Of a DNA stretch of 64,000 nucleotides, positions 53,227-61,920 are shown one piece after another. Every line of letters begins with the position of its first letter. Within the stretch, counting starts at the first letter, position 1. The DNA is taken from assembly GCF_002272135.1 (NCBI RefSeq), contig NZ_NPBF01000028.1, forward strand, positions 1 to 64,000, written 5' to 3'. This DNA comes from Virgibacillus sp. 7505. GTDB lineage: Bacteria; Bacillota; Bacilli; Bacillales; Amphibacillaceae. Both the position numbers and the translations under genes were made by a program. Below the pieces are notes generated by a model. It was not told the origin of the DNA. It ran no database searches and saw only the letters and a list, made by a program, of their open reading frames with translations.

Positions 53227-54933
53227 ATGCTTGTTGATTTACTGATCCGTAACGTGCGGGTATTTAACAGCTATCGAAAGAAATTCATCGATGCCGATGT
53301 TGCTCTGCTGGATGGGAAATTCCTTTATATCGGTAAGAAAGATACCGATAAACTGCAGCCGGAAAATGTGATAGATGGAGCAGGAAGGTACATGGTACCA
53401 GGTTTGATTGATATTCATTTGCATATTGAGAGTACGATGATTACGCCCTCATCCTTCTCTTATGGCATTATTCAAAACGGCGTGACGACTATTGTGCCTG
53501 AACCCCACGAGATGGCAAATGTTTTCGGAGTAGACGGTGTGAAAAGCATGATGGAGGCAAGTGCGGATTGCGCAGTGGATATGTTTTATGCTATTCCAAG
53601 CTCCGTGCCGGCCACATCGATGGAGACGACAGGCGGAGAGATTGATATCCATGATATCGATGCGCTGATGCTGTCAGGTAATATACAATGCCTTGGTGAG
53701 ATTATGAACTATTATGATGTTATATCAGCTCCTGATAGTAAGACGAATCGTATCCTGGAGCATGTAAGACAAGCATATCCCCAGTTAATTATTGAAGGTC
53801 ATGTACCAAAGCTTTTGAATCTTGAACTGCAGCGTATGATTTATGCCGGTGTCGATTCCGATCATACGCATCAGACAGTAGAAGGCATGGAGCAGCGAAT
53901 CAATGCAGGAATGTTTGTAGAATTGCAGGAAAAATCTATGACGCAGGAAATCATAGATTACGTAATTGAAAACGATGTAAGTGAACATTTCTGCTTTGTA
54001 ACGGATGACGTCATGGCAGATAAATTGCTGGAAGAAGGGCACTTGAACCAGCTTGTCCAAAAGGCTATAGATATGGGGATGAAGCCGGAGCGGGCAATAT
54101 ATGCAGCTACTGCTGCACCTGCAAAACGAATGCAGATGAGGGACCGAGGTATAATCGCTCCTGGGAAGATAGCTGATTTCATCTTGCTTGATGATTTACA
54201 TACCTTCTCCATCCAAGAGGTTTTCAAGCGCGGACAACAAGTATATGATAAGGACGCTGTAAAGGAGCAAATCGTTCTTGAACCACAATTTCCCCCATTC
54301 TACTATGAGAGCATTAAGCTGGATGAACTGAGACATGACGATTTTCTTCTATTGAATGAAACAGACGAAAGTGATGCTCGGTACCGTGTTATGGAAATAA
54401 AAGATGGTTCGACATTCACGACAGAACGGCATGTTCGTTTGGCTGTTGAATCTGGACAGGTGCAATGGCAGGAAGCAGGACTTGCGCTTGTCATGACTGC
54501 GGAAAGATATGGGAAGAACGGTAATCGTGCCTTTGGTCTTTTAACAGGGGATATGCTGAAAGAGGGGGCGATTGCCACTACATATTCGCATGATAACCAT
54601 AACTTGCTTGTTATCGGTCGTGATATAGATGATATGGTCCTCGCGGCAAATGAAGTGATTCGTCATCAAGGCGGCATCTGCTGTGTGAAGGATGGTCAAG
54701 TTCTATCTATGGTGCAATTGCCTGTTGGGGGTATTCTATCGGAAGCACCATTGAAGGAAGTAGCTGCACAAGTTTCTGACCTGACAAAGTCTATTAAATC
54801 ACTCGGTTACAAGCATTATAATGTTCTTATGTCGATCAGTACCCTTTCGCTGCCGGTGAGTCCTGCATTGAAATTGACGGATCAAGGCTATATCAGGGTG
54901 AACGAGGGACATATCGTACCTTTGGGAGTTTAG
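53227..54933 (+). CDS. Adenine deaminase-like amidohydrolase
   Basis: 568 residues from the ATG at 53227 with AGGAGG 7 bases before it. Amidohydrolase of the adenine deaminase/YerA family: metal motif GLIDIHLHIESTMITPSSF about 56-74, EPHEMANVFGVDG about 93-105 (DPHE in typical AdeC, so D to E), GHVPKLLNLELQRMIYAGVDSDHT about 193-216, TDDVMADKLLEEGHL, and a C-terminal HDNHNLLVIGRDIDDM segment. B. subtilis AdeC has 577 residues and YerA 580. The changed DPHE and the diverged centre mean the true substrate (adenine or another base) is uncertain. Last gene of the operon, consistent with deamination of the base released by the nucleoside hydrolase. Confidence 0.8.
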   Translation: MLVDLLIRNVRVFNSYRKKFIDADVALLDGKFLYIGKKDTDKLQPENVIDGAGRYMVPGLIDIHLHIESTMITPSSFSYGIIQNGVTTIVPEPHEMANVFGVDGVKSMMEASADCAVDMFYAIPSSVPATSMETTGGEIDIHDIDALMLSGNIQCLGEIMNYYDVISAPDSKTNRILEHVRQAYPQLIIEGHVPKLLNLELQRMIYAGVDSDHTHQTVEGMEQRINAGMFVELQEKSMTQEIIDYVIENDVSEHFCFVTDDVMADKLLEEGHLNQLVQKAIDMGMKPERAIYAATAAPAKRMQMRDRGIIAPGKIADFILLDDLHTFSIQEVFKRGQQVYDKDAVKEQIVLEPQFPPFYYESIKLDELRHDDFLLLNETDESDARYRVMEIKDGSTFTTERHVRLAVESGQVQWQEAGLALVMTAERYGKNGNRAFGLLTGDMLKEGAIATTYSHDNHNLLVIGRDIDDMVLAANEVIRHQGGICCVKDGQVLSMVQLPVGGILSEAPLKEVAAQVSDLTKSIKSLGYKHYNVLMSISTLSLPVSPALKLTDQGYIRVNEGHIVPLGV

Positions 54934-54963
54934 AAGGAGTCTGCTTCGGCAGACTCCTTTTTT
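54934..54963 (+). terminator. Terminator of the nucleoside operon
   Basis: AAGGAGTCTGC-TTCG-GCAGACTCCTT and T run, beginning right after the stop codon. Confidence 0.92.
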
Positions 54964-55036
54964 ACGTGCTCAAGATAGAAGCGCTTCGGCGGTTCCGTTA
55001 TAATAAAGGCAAATGATAAAGATGAAGGAGAATCGC

Positions 55037-55882
55037 ATGCCAGGTATGAACAAAGCATTATATGACTACATCATGGACAACGCCTCATATATAACAGATC
55101 GATGGGCCGCATTATTATATGACTACAAAGATTCGATCTATGCAGATGATGCTGGTAAAGAGATGCGTGCGAAATTAAGAAAACAGCACCGAATGACAAT
55201 CGTCACCGTTGCCAGTGCACTATTGGAGGATGAAGAGCAATATAGTCAGAATCTCAAAATATGGGTAGAAAAAGTGGCGAATAGCCGAGTTAAGACCAAT
55301 ACACCAATTCATGAAGTGCTGAAGGCAGTAGGGAAATCAGGAACGGTCATTTGGGAATTTATCGAGTCATTTACAGAAGAGCATAAAGAGGATGTCACGC
55401 CTGCGATGGTCATCCGGTGGTCGAAGAATCTTCATCGTGCTCTAGATGAAGTCATCAATAAATTCACAAAGTTCTATTATGAGCTGATAGACAGGAAAAT
55501 CAGAAGTCAGCGCGAAGTAATCCATAAGACTAGTTCACCTGTTATTCCAATCATGAAGGGCATCGGTGTTTTTCCATTGGTCGGAGAAATAAGTGAGCGG
55601 AGGGCAGAGCTGATCGTCGAGCATATGCCGCAAGCTTGCAAGGAAAAAGGGATAGAAACGCTCTTCATAGATATGTCAGGAGCGAGTTTTACAGAAGCAC
55701 TGGTAAGGGAAAAGCTCAGTCAGATGGTGCGGATCCTGCAAATGCTCGGAATAAACTGTGCAATTTCCGGTGTCCGTCCAGATTTGGCACAGACTTTAGG
55801 AGGAGATAGACAGGTGGGGGATATACTTTTCTATAATTCCTTGCAGCAGGCATTATCGCATTATGGATTGACCCGAAGTTAG
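55037..55882 (+). CDS. RsbR-type stressosome protein
   Basis: 281 residues from the ATG at 55037, AAGGAG 6 bases upstream. N-terminal non-haem-globin-like sensor region (1-155, all helix) and a C-terminal STAS domain from about 165 (VIPIMKGIGVFPLVGEISE, LFIDMSGASFTEALVREKL, SGVRPDLAQTL). Members build the stressosome with RsbS and RsbT and feed sigma-B. Aligned by eye with RsbRA, the positions of its two phosphorylated threonines (T171, T205) are here Glu (GEISE) and Ala (FTEALV). No rsbS, rsbT or sigB lies in the window. Confidence 0.82.
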   Translation: MPGMNKALYDYIMDNASYITDRWAALLYDYKDSIYADDAGKEMRAKLRKQHRMTIVTVASALLEDEEQYSQNLKIWVEKVANSRVKTNTPIHEVLKAVGKSGTVIWEFIESFTEEHKEDVTPAMVIRWSKNLHRALDEVINKFTKFYYELIDRKIRSQREVIHKTSSPVIPIMKGIGVFPLVGEISERRAELIVEHMPQACKEKGIETLFIDMSGASFTEALVREKLSQMVRILQMLGINCAISGVRPDLAQTLGGDRQVGDILFYNSLQQALSHYGLTRS

Positions 55883-55897
55883 ACGAGGAGGATATGA

Positions 55898-56797
55898 ATG
55901 AGAGTCGAGCATTTGACGGTAAAAGCGAATGGAATGAACATGCATATGGCTGCAGCTGGTCCGAATGATGGTAAATTGGTGATACTCCTGCATGGTTTCC
56001 CGGAATTCTGGTATGGGTGGAAGGAACAGATCGTTCCGCTTGCAGAACAAGGATTCCGAGTGCTTGCACTTGATCAGCGAGGCTATAATTTGAGTGATAA
56101 ACCAGAAGGTACGGCCAATTATGTATTGGACGAGCTCCGTGACGATGTTATAGCAGTGATTCGTCTCTTCCAAAGAGAGAAAGCAATTATCATTGGCCAT
56201 GACTGGGGTGGAGCTGTCGGCTGGCATCTGGCAGTCACTCGGCCGGAACATGTAGAGAGATTCATTGCTATCAATATGCCGCATCCTGCAGCTATGCCAA
56301 AAATACTCGCAACCAATCCGCTGCAGTGGTTCAAGAGCTCTTATATGGCCTTTTTCCAAATGCAGGATGTACCGGAAAAATCATTGGCGGCTAATGACTA
56401 TTACGGTCTTGCAATGGCTTTGACAAAGTTCAGCCAAGAAGGAACGTTTTCTCAGATGGATGTAGATAATTATAAAGAAGCATGGTCAAAGCCAGGTGCG
56501 CTGACAGGCATGCTGAACTGGTACCGAGCCTTGACAGAAAAGGATAACATTAGCGTGTACGGCCAAAAGAATGCAGTGATGGTTCATGTGCCTACCAAGA
56601 TTATTTGGGGAATTAAGGATCAATTCCTTTTAAAGAAACTAGCGCAGGAATCTACCAAGTACTGTTCCGATTACGAGCTGGTATATATTGATGATGCGAC
56701 ACATTGGGTGCACCATGAGCAGCCGGAAATCGTCAATATGCTGATTAAAGAATTCCTGGTAGAAAAAACGCAAGTAGCTGAAGGAGCAGGGGTATGA
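55898..56797 (+). CDS. Alpha/beta hydrolase (epoxide hydrolase-like, YfhM type)
   Basis: 299 residues. Oxyanion motif HGFPEFWYGW about 30-39, nucleophile elbow GHDWGG about 101-106 (Asp nucleophile, as in epoxide hydrolases and haloalkane dehalogenases), late histidine in DDATHWVHHEQPE. B. subtilis YfhM, a general-stress protein, is the closest type I recall. 15 bases after the RsbR gene and 4-base overlap with hisJ. RBS GAGGAGG. Confidence 0.87.
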   Translation: MRVEHLTVKANGMNMHMAAAGPNDGKLVILLHGFPEFWYGWKEQIVPLAEQGFRVLALDQRGYNLSDKPEGTANYVLDELRDDVIAVIRLFQREKAIIIGHDWGGAVGWHLAVTRPEHVERFIAINMPHPAAMPKILATNPLQWFKSSYMAFFQMQDVPEKSLAANDYYGLAMALTKFSQEGTFSQMDVDNYKEAWSKPGALTGMLNWYRALTEKDNISVYGQKNAVMVHVPTKIIWGIKDQFLLKKLAQESTKYCSDYELVYIDDATHWVHHEQPEIVNMLIKEFLVEKTQVAEGAGV

Positions 56798-57603
56798 CAT
56801 TCGATTTGCATACACATCATTATCGATGCGGGCACGCTGAAGGACGAATAGAGGATTATATTATTGCTGCGATTGAGAAAGGCTTGCACTATATCGGGAT
56901 AGCGGATCATTCTCCTTATTTCTACAGTGAGGAAGATCAGCTTTATCCTGGTATTGCGATGCCGATCAGCGGATTTGAAGCATATGTACAGGAAGTGCTG
57001 CAACTGAAAGAGAAATATAAGGATCAGATTCATGTCCTTTTAGGTGTAGAGAGTGATTTCTTCCCGCAGCATGCTGCTTTATATGCGGACTACTATAAAA
57101 AGTATCCATTCGATTATATTATCGGTTCCGTTCACTATGTTGATGAAGTGAATATCTTCAATCAAGGCAGATGGGATGGCTTATCAGAAGCAGACCACAT
57201 CCGGGTGAAAGAAACTTATTACGATATGATTCAGCAATCGGCTAAAAGCGGCATATTTCAAGTGCTTGGCCATATTGATGCGATGAAAGGCTTTTATCCT
57301 GCGTTTTCTGAGATTCCTGCTGATCATGCGATTGAACAAACCTTAAAAGTTATCGGGGAAACTGGTGTTGCAATAGAAGTGAATACATCCGGAGGGACGA
57401 AGGCAGTAGGCGGATGGTATCCTTCAGACCGGATCTTGGAGCGGGCACTGCATTATGGCGTGGACATATCCTTTGGCTCTGATGCCCATGTACCATCCCG
57501 GATCGGCGAGGATTTCGATAAAGTGAAAGAGCGTTTGAAGGATATCGGATTCAAGGAAATGGTCTATTTCGTGCAAAAGCAAAAAAGGGTAATGCTATTG
57601 TAA
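56794..57603 (+). CDS. hisJ: Histidinol-phosphatase, PHP family (HisJ-like)
   Basis: 269 residues, the length of HisJ (268 in B. subtilis). PHP metal motifs DLHTHHYRCGHAEG at the N-terminus, IADHSPYF, LLGVESDF, IIGSVHYVD, LGHIDAMKGF and SFGSDAHVPSRIGEDF. Dephosphorylates histidinol-phosphate in histidine synthesis. It overlaps the hydrolase gene (ATGA) although the reaction has no obvious link to it. Confidence 0.88.
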   Translation: MTFDLHTHHYRCGHAEGRIEDYIIAAIEKGLHYIGIADHSPYFYSEEDQLYPGIAMPISGFEAYVQEVLQLKEKYKDQIHVLLGVESDFFPQHAALYADYYKKYPFDYIIGSVHYVDEVNIFNQGRWDGLSEADHIRVKETYYDMIQQSAKSGIFQVLGHIDAMKGFYPAFSEIPADHAIEQTLKVIGETGVAIEVNTSGGTKAVGGWYPSDRILERALHYGVDISFGSDAHVPSRIGEDFDKVKERLKDIGFKEMVYFVQKQKRVMLL

Positions 57604-57616
57604 TTACAGTTTTTTT

Positions 57617-57641
57617 GTTTACTTTCATTATGACGGGGTAT
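57617..57641 (+). promoter_or_regulatory. Sigma-B promoter of the YtxH-like gene
   Basis: GTTTAC (57617-57622), 13 bases, GGGTAT (57636-57641); consensus GTTTAA-N12-15-GGGWAW. One mismatch in total and good distance (43 bases) to the start codon. Confidence 0.8.
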
Positions 57642-57684
57642 TTATACACCAATACGGTAAACAAAAAGCTAAGGAGTGATTAGG

Positions 57685-58281
57685 ATGGTACAAGCACAAC
57701 AAGTAGACAAGCAAGAAGTGAAAGAGCAGGCTAAAGCAGGTTCCAAACTATTGACTGGTGCAGTTGCTGGAGCAGTTACAGGTGCGGCAATCGTTTTACT
57801 TAACAAACAGACACGTCAAAAGGTATTTCAAAATGTGGGCGTGGCAAAGGATACAGTTGTCAGCTTCGTAAAAGAAGCGAAACAGGATCCGCAAGGCACG
57901 AAGGAACAGGTTATGTCCAAAGTGCAGGATGCGACTGAGCTTGCAAAGGATGCAGCTAATGACGTTAAGAATGTTTACGATAAAGCTCAAAATGAAATTA
58001 TGTCTTCTGTCAACGATGTCCAAGAGGATTCCAAATCTGCCCTTGGCACGGTAAAAGAAGTGAAGGAAGATTTGAAAAATGCAGGCAGTAAAGCGAAGGA
58101 AGCTTCTAACAAATTAATGGAAGCCAAACCGGAAAGTGCACCGAGCAATCCGATGACAAAGTCAAAAAATGAAGGCAATAGCGGTTCTGATGAACAAAAG
58201 AGCCAGCCTATCAACAAAACAACTACAGCACCTACAACTAAAACAACACCGCCTACTCCTAATAACAAGCAATCTATCTAA
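57685..58281 (+). CDS. YtxH-like general stress protein
   Basis: 198 residues from the ATG at 57685 with AAGGAG 10 bases upstream. After a basic N-terminus comes one glycine/alanine-rich membrane segment (LLTGAVAGAVTGAAIVLLN, about 24-42), then a long helical stretch with repeated A-K-D-A / V-K-E patterns (late-embryogenesis-like) and a Thr/Pro/Lys-rich tail. YtxH/YhaH-type proteins are sigma-B-controlled in B. subtilis and a sigma-B promoter is seen here. Function unknown, probably protection of envelope or proteins. Confidence 0.75.
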   Translation: MVQAQQVDKQEVKEQAKAGSKLLTGAVAGAVTGAAIVLLNKQTRQKVFQNVGVAKDTVVSFVKEAKQDPQGTKEQVMSKVQDATELAKDAANDVKNVYDKAQNEIMSSVNDVQEDSKSALGTVKEVKEDLKNAGSKAKEASNKLMEAKPESAPSNPMTKSKNEGNSGSDEQKSQPINKTTTAPTTKTTPPTPNNKQSI

Positions 58282-58313
58282 AAAAATCGCCTCCCTTAGG
58301 GAGGCGATTTTTT
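58280..58313. terminator. Bidirectional terminator
   Basis: AAAAATCGCCTCCC-TTAG-GGAGGCGATTTTT between convergent genes. Confidence 0.92.
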
Positions 58314-59139
58314 AATTAGTGATATCTTTGATATATTGTCCTATATCATTGCTTTGCGTATCGAGATTTTGTATATCTTCCATAAACTCTACCATTACAC
58401 GGGATTGCTCTTCTGAAGCGGTAGATACCTCGCCTATACTCAACGTAAGGTTCTCCATATTTGTCCGGATCTCCTGAAGAGATTGGCCGATAGTTCCGAC
58501 AGCTTCCTTTGTACCGATCGAGAGCTTGCGGATTTCGTCTGCAACGACACCAAACCCTCTGCCAGCGTCACCAGAGCGAGCTGCTTCAATAGCTGCATTC
58601 AAGCCTAGTAGGTTCGTCTGTGTGGAGATATCTTCGATTAGTTGGACAACTTTACTGATTTCCTGAGAGTTTTCATTTGCATGGGATGCCTGGCTATCAA
58701 TATCTGTGCTCGTAGCAGAAAGTTCCTCTGCTTGAGCTGCTACTTGTTGTACTTTTCCTTGTAGGCTGCTTACAACTGTGCGTAACTCATCAAGCTGCTT
58801 ATCCAAGATTTCTTCATCTTTCAATGTTTTGGTAATCTGAAGAACGCCTACAATCTCACCGTTCTCATCTCTAATTGGGTTGGCAGAATTCTGCATCCCA
58901 ATACCGTATCTTTCCTTTGGAATATGTACTTGCACTTTTTCGCCTTGAAGCGCTTGACGTAGAAGATCATTATCTTCTGTAAAAGCGAATTCGCCGACTT
59001 TAATACCGACATCCAAATCCTTAGAAGGAGAGAAATAAACATAATTCTCCGTATCTGTAACGACAACAACGTTATTTTCTCCAATATTCTTTTTGATTTC
59101 CGGTGCTAGATGTACCAAAGCTTGTATCGTAGGGTGCAT
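58312..59139 (-). CDS. Soluble methyl-accepting chemotaxis protein 2 (YfmS-like)
   Basis: 275 residues without any membrane segment. N-terminal 105 residues are a small sensor domain ([50 protein letters not shown]). The rest is a short signalling hairpin with the conserved tip ([30 protein letters not shown]) that binds CheA/CheW. Classical receptors are twice as long; this is the YfmS type. AAGGAGG before ATG sits in the 14-base gap after the paralogue upstream. Confidence 0.87.
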   Translation of the reverse strand: MHPTIQALVHLAPEIKKNIGENNVVVVTDTENYVYFSPSKDLDVGIKVGEFAFTEDNDLLRQALQGEKVQVHIPKERYGIGMQNSANPIRDENGEIVGVLQITKTLKDEEILDKQLDELRTVVSSLQGKVQQVAAQAEELSATSTDIDSQASHANENSQEISKVVQLIEDISTQTNLLGLNAAIEAARSGDAGRGFGVVADEIRKLSIGTKEAVGTIGQSLQEIRTNMENLTLSIGEVSTASEEQSRVMVEFMEDIQNLDTQSNDIGQYIKDITN

Positions 59140-59153
59140 AATTTATAACCTCC

Positions 59154-59993
59154 TTATTCTTGGTTTGTTACTTTTTTCATTGTTTCGATTATCTGTTTGC
59201 TCTTTTCATCCAAAGCCTGAATATCATCCATGAACTCGACCATTATTACTGACTGCTCCTCAGAGGAGGTAGATACTTCATTTATGCTAAGAGTCAGGTT
59301 TTCAATACTTGATCGTATTTCAGTCAAGGACTTGCCTATCGTTTGGACGGCTTCCTTCGTGTTATCGGAAAGTTTTCTGATTTCATCTGCAACGACACCA
59401 AACCCTTTTCCTGCATCACCAGAGCGAGCTGCCTCAATGGCTGCATTAAGACCAAGTAAATTGGTCTGCGTAGAGATCTGTTCGATTAATTGTACTACCT
59501 CTCCAATTTGGCGGGAGTTTTGGTTGGCGCTATTTGCCTGCTCATTGATATCACTGCTTGTGGCAGAGAGTTCTTCTGCCTGTGCAGCGACATGCTGTAC
59601 TTTTCCTTGTAGTGCATCTATTACTTGATTTAATTTGTTAAGTTCTTTATCTAGCTTCTCTTGATGCTCCAATGTACGTGATAGTGATAATAAGCCGACG
59701 ATTTCATTCGTTTCCATATCGCGAATCGGGGTAATGGAGGTTACGACTGGTGCACCAAGCGCTTCGTAATCTTCCGTGATGGAAAAGACAATATGCTCTC
59801 CTTTGATAGCGCGCAAATAAACTTCATGTTCATCAAGTCTTGTTCTTCCGGCTTCAATGCCTAGTGATAAGAGTGTGGAAGGGGCGAAATAAATAAACTT
59901 TTCGGTGTCCAGCACACCCATCGCAGCTGTCGGTCCAAGCGTATCTTTTATAATAGGGGCAATATTGACTACTGCCTGTAACGTAGAATTCAT
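59154..59993 (-). CDS. Soluble methyl-accepting chemotaxis protein 1 (YfmS-like)
   Basis: 279 residues from the ATG at 59993, GAGGAG 8 bases upstream (an ATG at 60014 touches no site). Same architecture as the gene behind it, with about half the residues identical over the sensor half and far more at the signalling tip, so the pair arose by tandem duplication. Sensor start [36 protein letters not shown]. No membrane helix. B. subtilis YfmS has 286 residues. Confidence 0.87.
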   Translation of the reverse strand: MNSTLQAVVNIAPIIKDTLGPTAAMGVLDTEKFIYFAPSTLLSLGIEAGRTRLDEHEVYLRAIKGEHIVFSITEDYEALGAPVVTSITPIRDMETNEIVGLLSLSRTLEHQEKLDKELNKLNQVIDALQGKVQHVAAQAEELSATSSDINEQANSANQNSRQIGEVVQLIEQISTQTNLLGLNAAIEAARSGDAGKGFGVVADEIRKLSDNTKEAVQTIGKSLTEIRSSIENLTLSINEVSTSSEEQSVIMVEFMDDIQALDEKSKQIIETMKKVTNQE

Positions 59994-60025
59994 AAAATGA
60001 GCTCCTCTGCACATGGTTTTCCTTT

Positions 60026-60033
60026 ATATCGGT
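60026..60033 (-). promoter_or_regulatory. Possible sigma-D -10 element of the receptor pair
   Basis: Minus strand ACCGATAT, 7 of 8 with the sigma-D -10 GCCGATAT. The -35 (TAAA) is not found at 14-16 bases, where TCAC occurs. Function in motility would agree. Confidence 0.3.
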
Positions 60034-60098
60034 AAGAAGTACCAGGAAGTGAAGAGTTCCACTAGAAAAAGTCCTAATTTGTCATAATTTGTAGAAAA

Positions 60099-60124
60099 GT
60101 TTCTGTTTGCAAGATTGGGGGAAA
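60099..60124 (+). promoter_or_regulatory. Candidate sigma-B promoter of the SDR gene
   Basis: GTTTCT (60099-60104), 14 bases, GGGAAA (60119-60124), within the consensus GTTTAA-N12-15-GGGWAW; 37 bases before the start codon. Confidence 0.5.
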
Positions 60125-60161
60125 AGCAGAGAGGAACATAATCGGGAGAGGGGAAATCTGC

Positions 60162-60935
60162 ATGTATGATGATTTAAGAGGAAAGACAGCTATCGTCACT
60201 GGATCTTCCAAAGGTATTGGGCGAGCAATCGCAGAGCGTTTCGGACAAGAAGGTATGAATGTTGTCGTCAATTATCATGGGGATGAAGATGGTGCTAATC
60301 AAGCAGCTGAGACTATTCGGGAAGCTGGCGGAAAAGCCGTTGTCATTCAAGCTGATGTTTCCAAGAAAGAAGAGGTTCGGAAATTGCTGGATGCGGCTTT
60401 GGAGGAATTCGGCGGATTGGATGTAATGGTGAATAACTCAGGCTTTAGCAAGCCGCAGCCGTATCATGAAATGGAAGAGGATACGTGGAGAAGTGTCATT
60501 GATGTAAACCTGACTGGCACATTCCTTGGCGGCCAAGTAGCTCTTCGTTATATGCTCGAGAATAATGTGAAAGGCAGCATTATCAATATGTCTAGTGTAC
60601 ACCAGCAAATACCGAAGCCTTCTGACAGTCATTATGCAGCATCCAAAGGCGGTATCAAGCTATTGACCGAAACAATGGCACTTGAGTATGCAGCTAACGG
60701 AATTCGAGTAAACGCTATTGCGCCAGGAACAATTGATACGGAGCGGAACGAAGATACCAAGCCGGAAAACGAAGCTAGACAGATGAAGAAAATACCGATG
60801 CAGTCATTTGGTAAACCAGAAGAGATTGCAGCAGCTGCTGCGTGGCTTGCATCCAAGGAAGCGAGCTATGTCACAGGTACTACTCTTTTCGTCGATGGAG
60901 GTATGACACTGTACCCGTCTCAGTTGGAACTGTAA
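60162..60935 (+). CDS. SDR, glucose 1-dehydrogenase-like
   Basis: 257 residues. Cofactor loop GSSKGIGRA about 15-23, NNSG about 91-94 (A to S), Ser in NMSSVHQ, catalytic Tyr/Lys in HYAASKGG, PGTIDTERN after. Glucose 1-dehydrogenases (Gdh) and general-stress SDRs such as YhdF share this pattern; length 257-261 fits Gdh. The substrate is inferred. GGAGAGGGG upstream. Possibly sigma-B-dependent. Confidence 0.85.
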   Translation: MYDDLRGKTAIVTGSSKGIGRAIAERFGQEGMNVVVNYHGDEDGANQAAETIREAGGKAVVIQADVSKKEEVRKLLDAALEEFGGLDVMVNNSGFSKPQPYHEMEEDTWRSVIDVNLTGTFLGGQVALRYMLENNVKGSIINMSSVHQQIPKPSDSHYAASKGGIKLLTETMALEYAANGIRVNAIAPGTIDTERNEDTKPENEARQMKKIPMQSFGKPEEIAAAAAWLASKEASYVTGTTLFVDGGMTLYPSQLEL

Positions 60936-61048
60936 GAGGTGACATAATCGTCACTTCCTGGCAATTAATGTTACCGGAATGACAGGAGCTCATGCTGCTT
61001 TCCTTCTATTATAAGACGTAATAGAACTTAAAGAAGGAGAGAATCCAC

Positions 61049-61237
61049 ATGGAGCAGATCGTCTTTTTAAGTGCTATGCTGATGTTGGGACTTACCTTTG
61101 TACTTACAATTGCAGCTATTTTGTCCAATGGTTTAAAGGTGTTGTTCGATCTTACAAGTAATTACATGCGCGTAGCCGTTTTTTGTTTTGCTATCTATAT
61201 TATCAGTTTTAGCGCTTATCTTGTCTTGGCTAACTAA
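61049..61237 (+). CDS. Small membrane protein, 62 residues
   Basis: Two membrane helices (about 5-27 and 38-60) with a short basic loop NGLKVLFDLTSNYMR. No family recognised. Clear AAGGAG 8 bases before ATG and a terminator right behind show it is a real gene. The end FSAYLVLAN is unusual only in lacking charge. Confidence 0.65.
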   Translation: MEQIVFLSAMLMLGLTFVLTIAAILSNGLKVLFDLTSNYMRVAVFCFAIYIISFSAYLVLAN

Positions 61238-61262
61238 AAAAGCGCCTATTAGGGCGCTTTTT
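61236..61262. terminator. Bidirectional terminator
   Basis: AAAAAAGCGCC-TATTA-GGGCGCTTTTT between convergent genes. Confidence 0.9.
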
Positions 61263-61264
61263 CC

Positions 61265-61783
61265 TTAGTCAATATGCATTTCCAGATGCGGGTAATCCTT
61301 GAATCCTGGCCAATCTCCGCCCCATTCGAAGCCGAGATCTTTGGCTATTTCGACTACTTCCATCCAGTCGGATTTCCCGTTCTTATTCCCGTCATATTCC
61401 ATATCCCAGATCACATTGCCTGGTTCTGGTTCCAGGGCAAAGTCAATGGCAAGTCCATAATTATGCATGGATTCCCCGCCTTGGACTTGGGTGACAATTT
61501 GTCCGTCCGTTGTGCGTCCTTGGGCGTAGAGCTTGTCTTGTTCTTCCTTGGAACGATAGTCATCCGTAATTATAATGGAGATACCGATGTCAGAAGCTTT
61601 TTCTATTAATTTATGCATGTTTTTTTCTACTGTAGGATGTAGTCCGGTAATGTCATCTGCATTCATGGAATCAGTGGGAGTGGTTTGATTGGGCGGAAGC
61701 TGCTCTATATGCAAAAAGCCGAATAGGATCAACGCTGCAACTGTCATAAGCAAAGTAGTTACTATAATCCTTTTCCAGTGCAA
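61265..61783 (-). CDS. M15-family L,D/D,D-peptidase (CwlK/VanY-like)
   Basis: 172 residues, TTG start with AAAGGAG 10 bases upstream. A membrane anchor or uncleaved signal (residues 4-24) is followed by a peptidase domain with the zinc motif SMHNYGLAIDF (H107, D114) and WGGDWPGFKDYPHLEMH (H166). Acts outside on cell-wall peptides. B. subtilis CwlK (167 residues, L-alanyl-D-glutamate endopeptidase) is the closest in length and layout. Confidence 0.85.
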   Translation of the reverse strand: MHWKRIIVTTLLMTVAALILFGFLHIEQLPPNQTTPTDSMNADDITGLHPTVEKNMHKLIEKASDIGISIIITDDYRSKEEQDKLYAQGRTTDGQIVTQVQGGESMHNYGLAIDFALEPEPGNVIWDMEYDGNKNGKSDWMEVVEIAKDLGFEWGGDWPGFKDYPHLEMHID

Positions 61784-61920
61784 ATTCGCTATTCTCCTTT
61801 TTGAAATCTTGTATATTATATTCTAGCATAGCGGAATAGGTACTAGATTGCACGTTTTGAAGCGAAGTTTTGAAAGGAAAAATAGGAGATTTAAGGAAGG
61901 GGGGAGGGAAGCGGACATGA

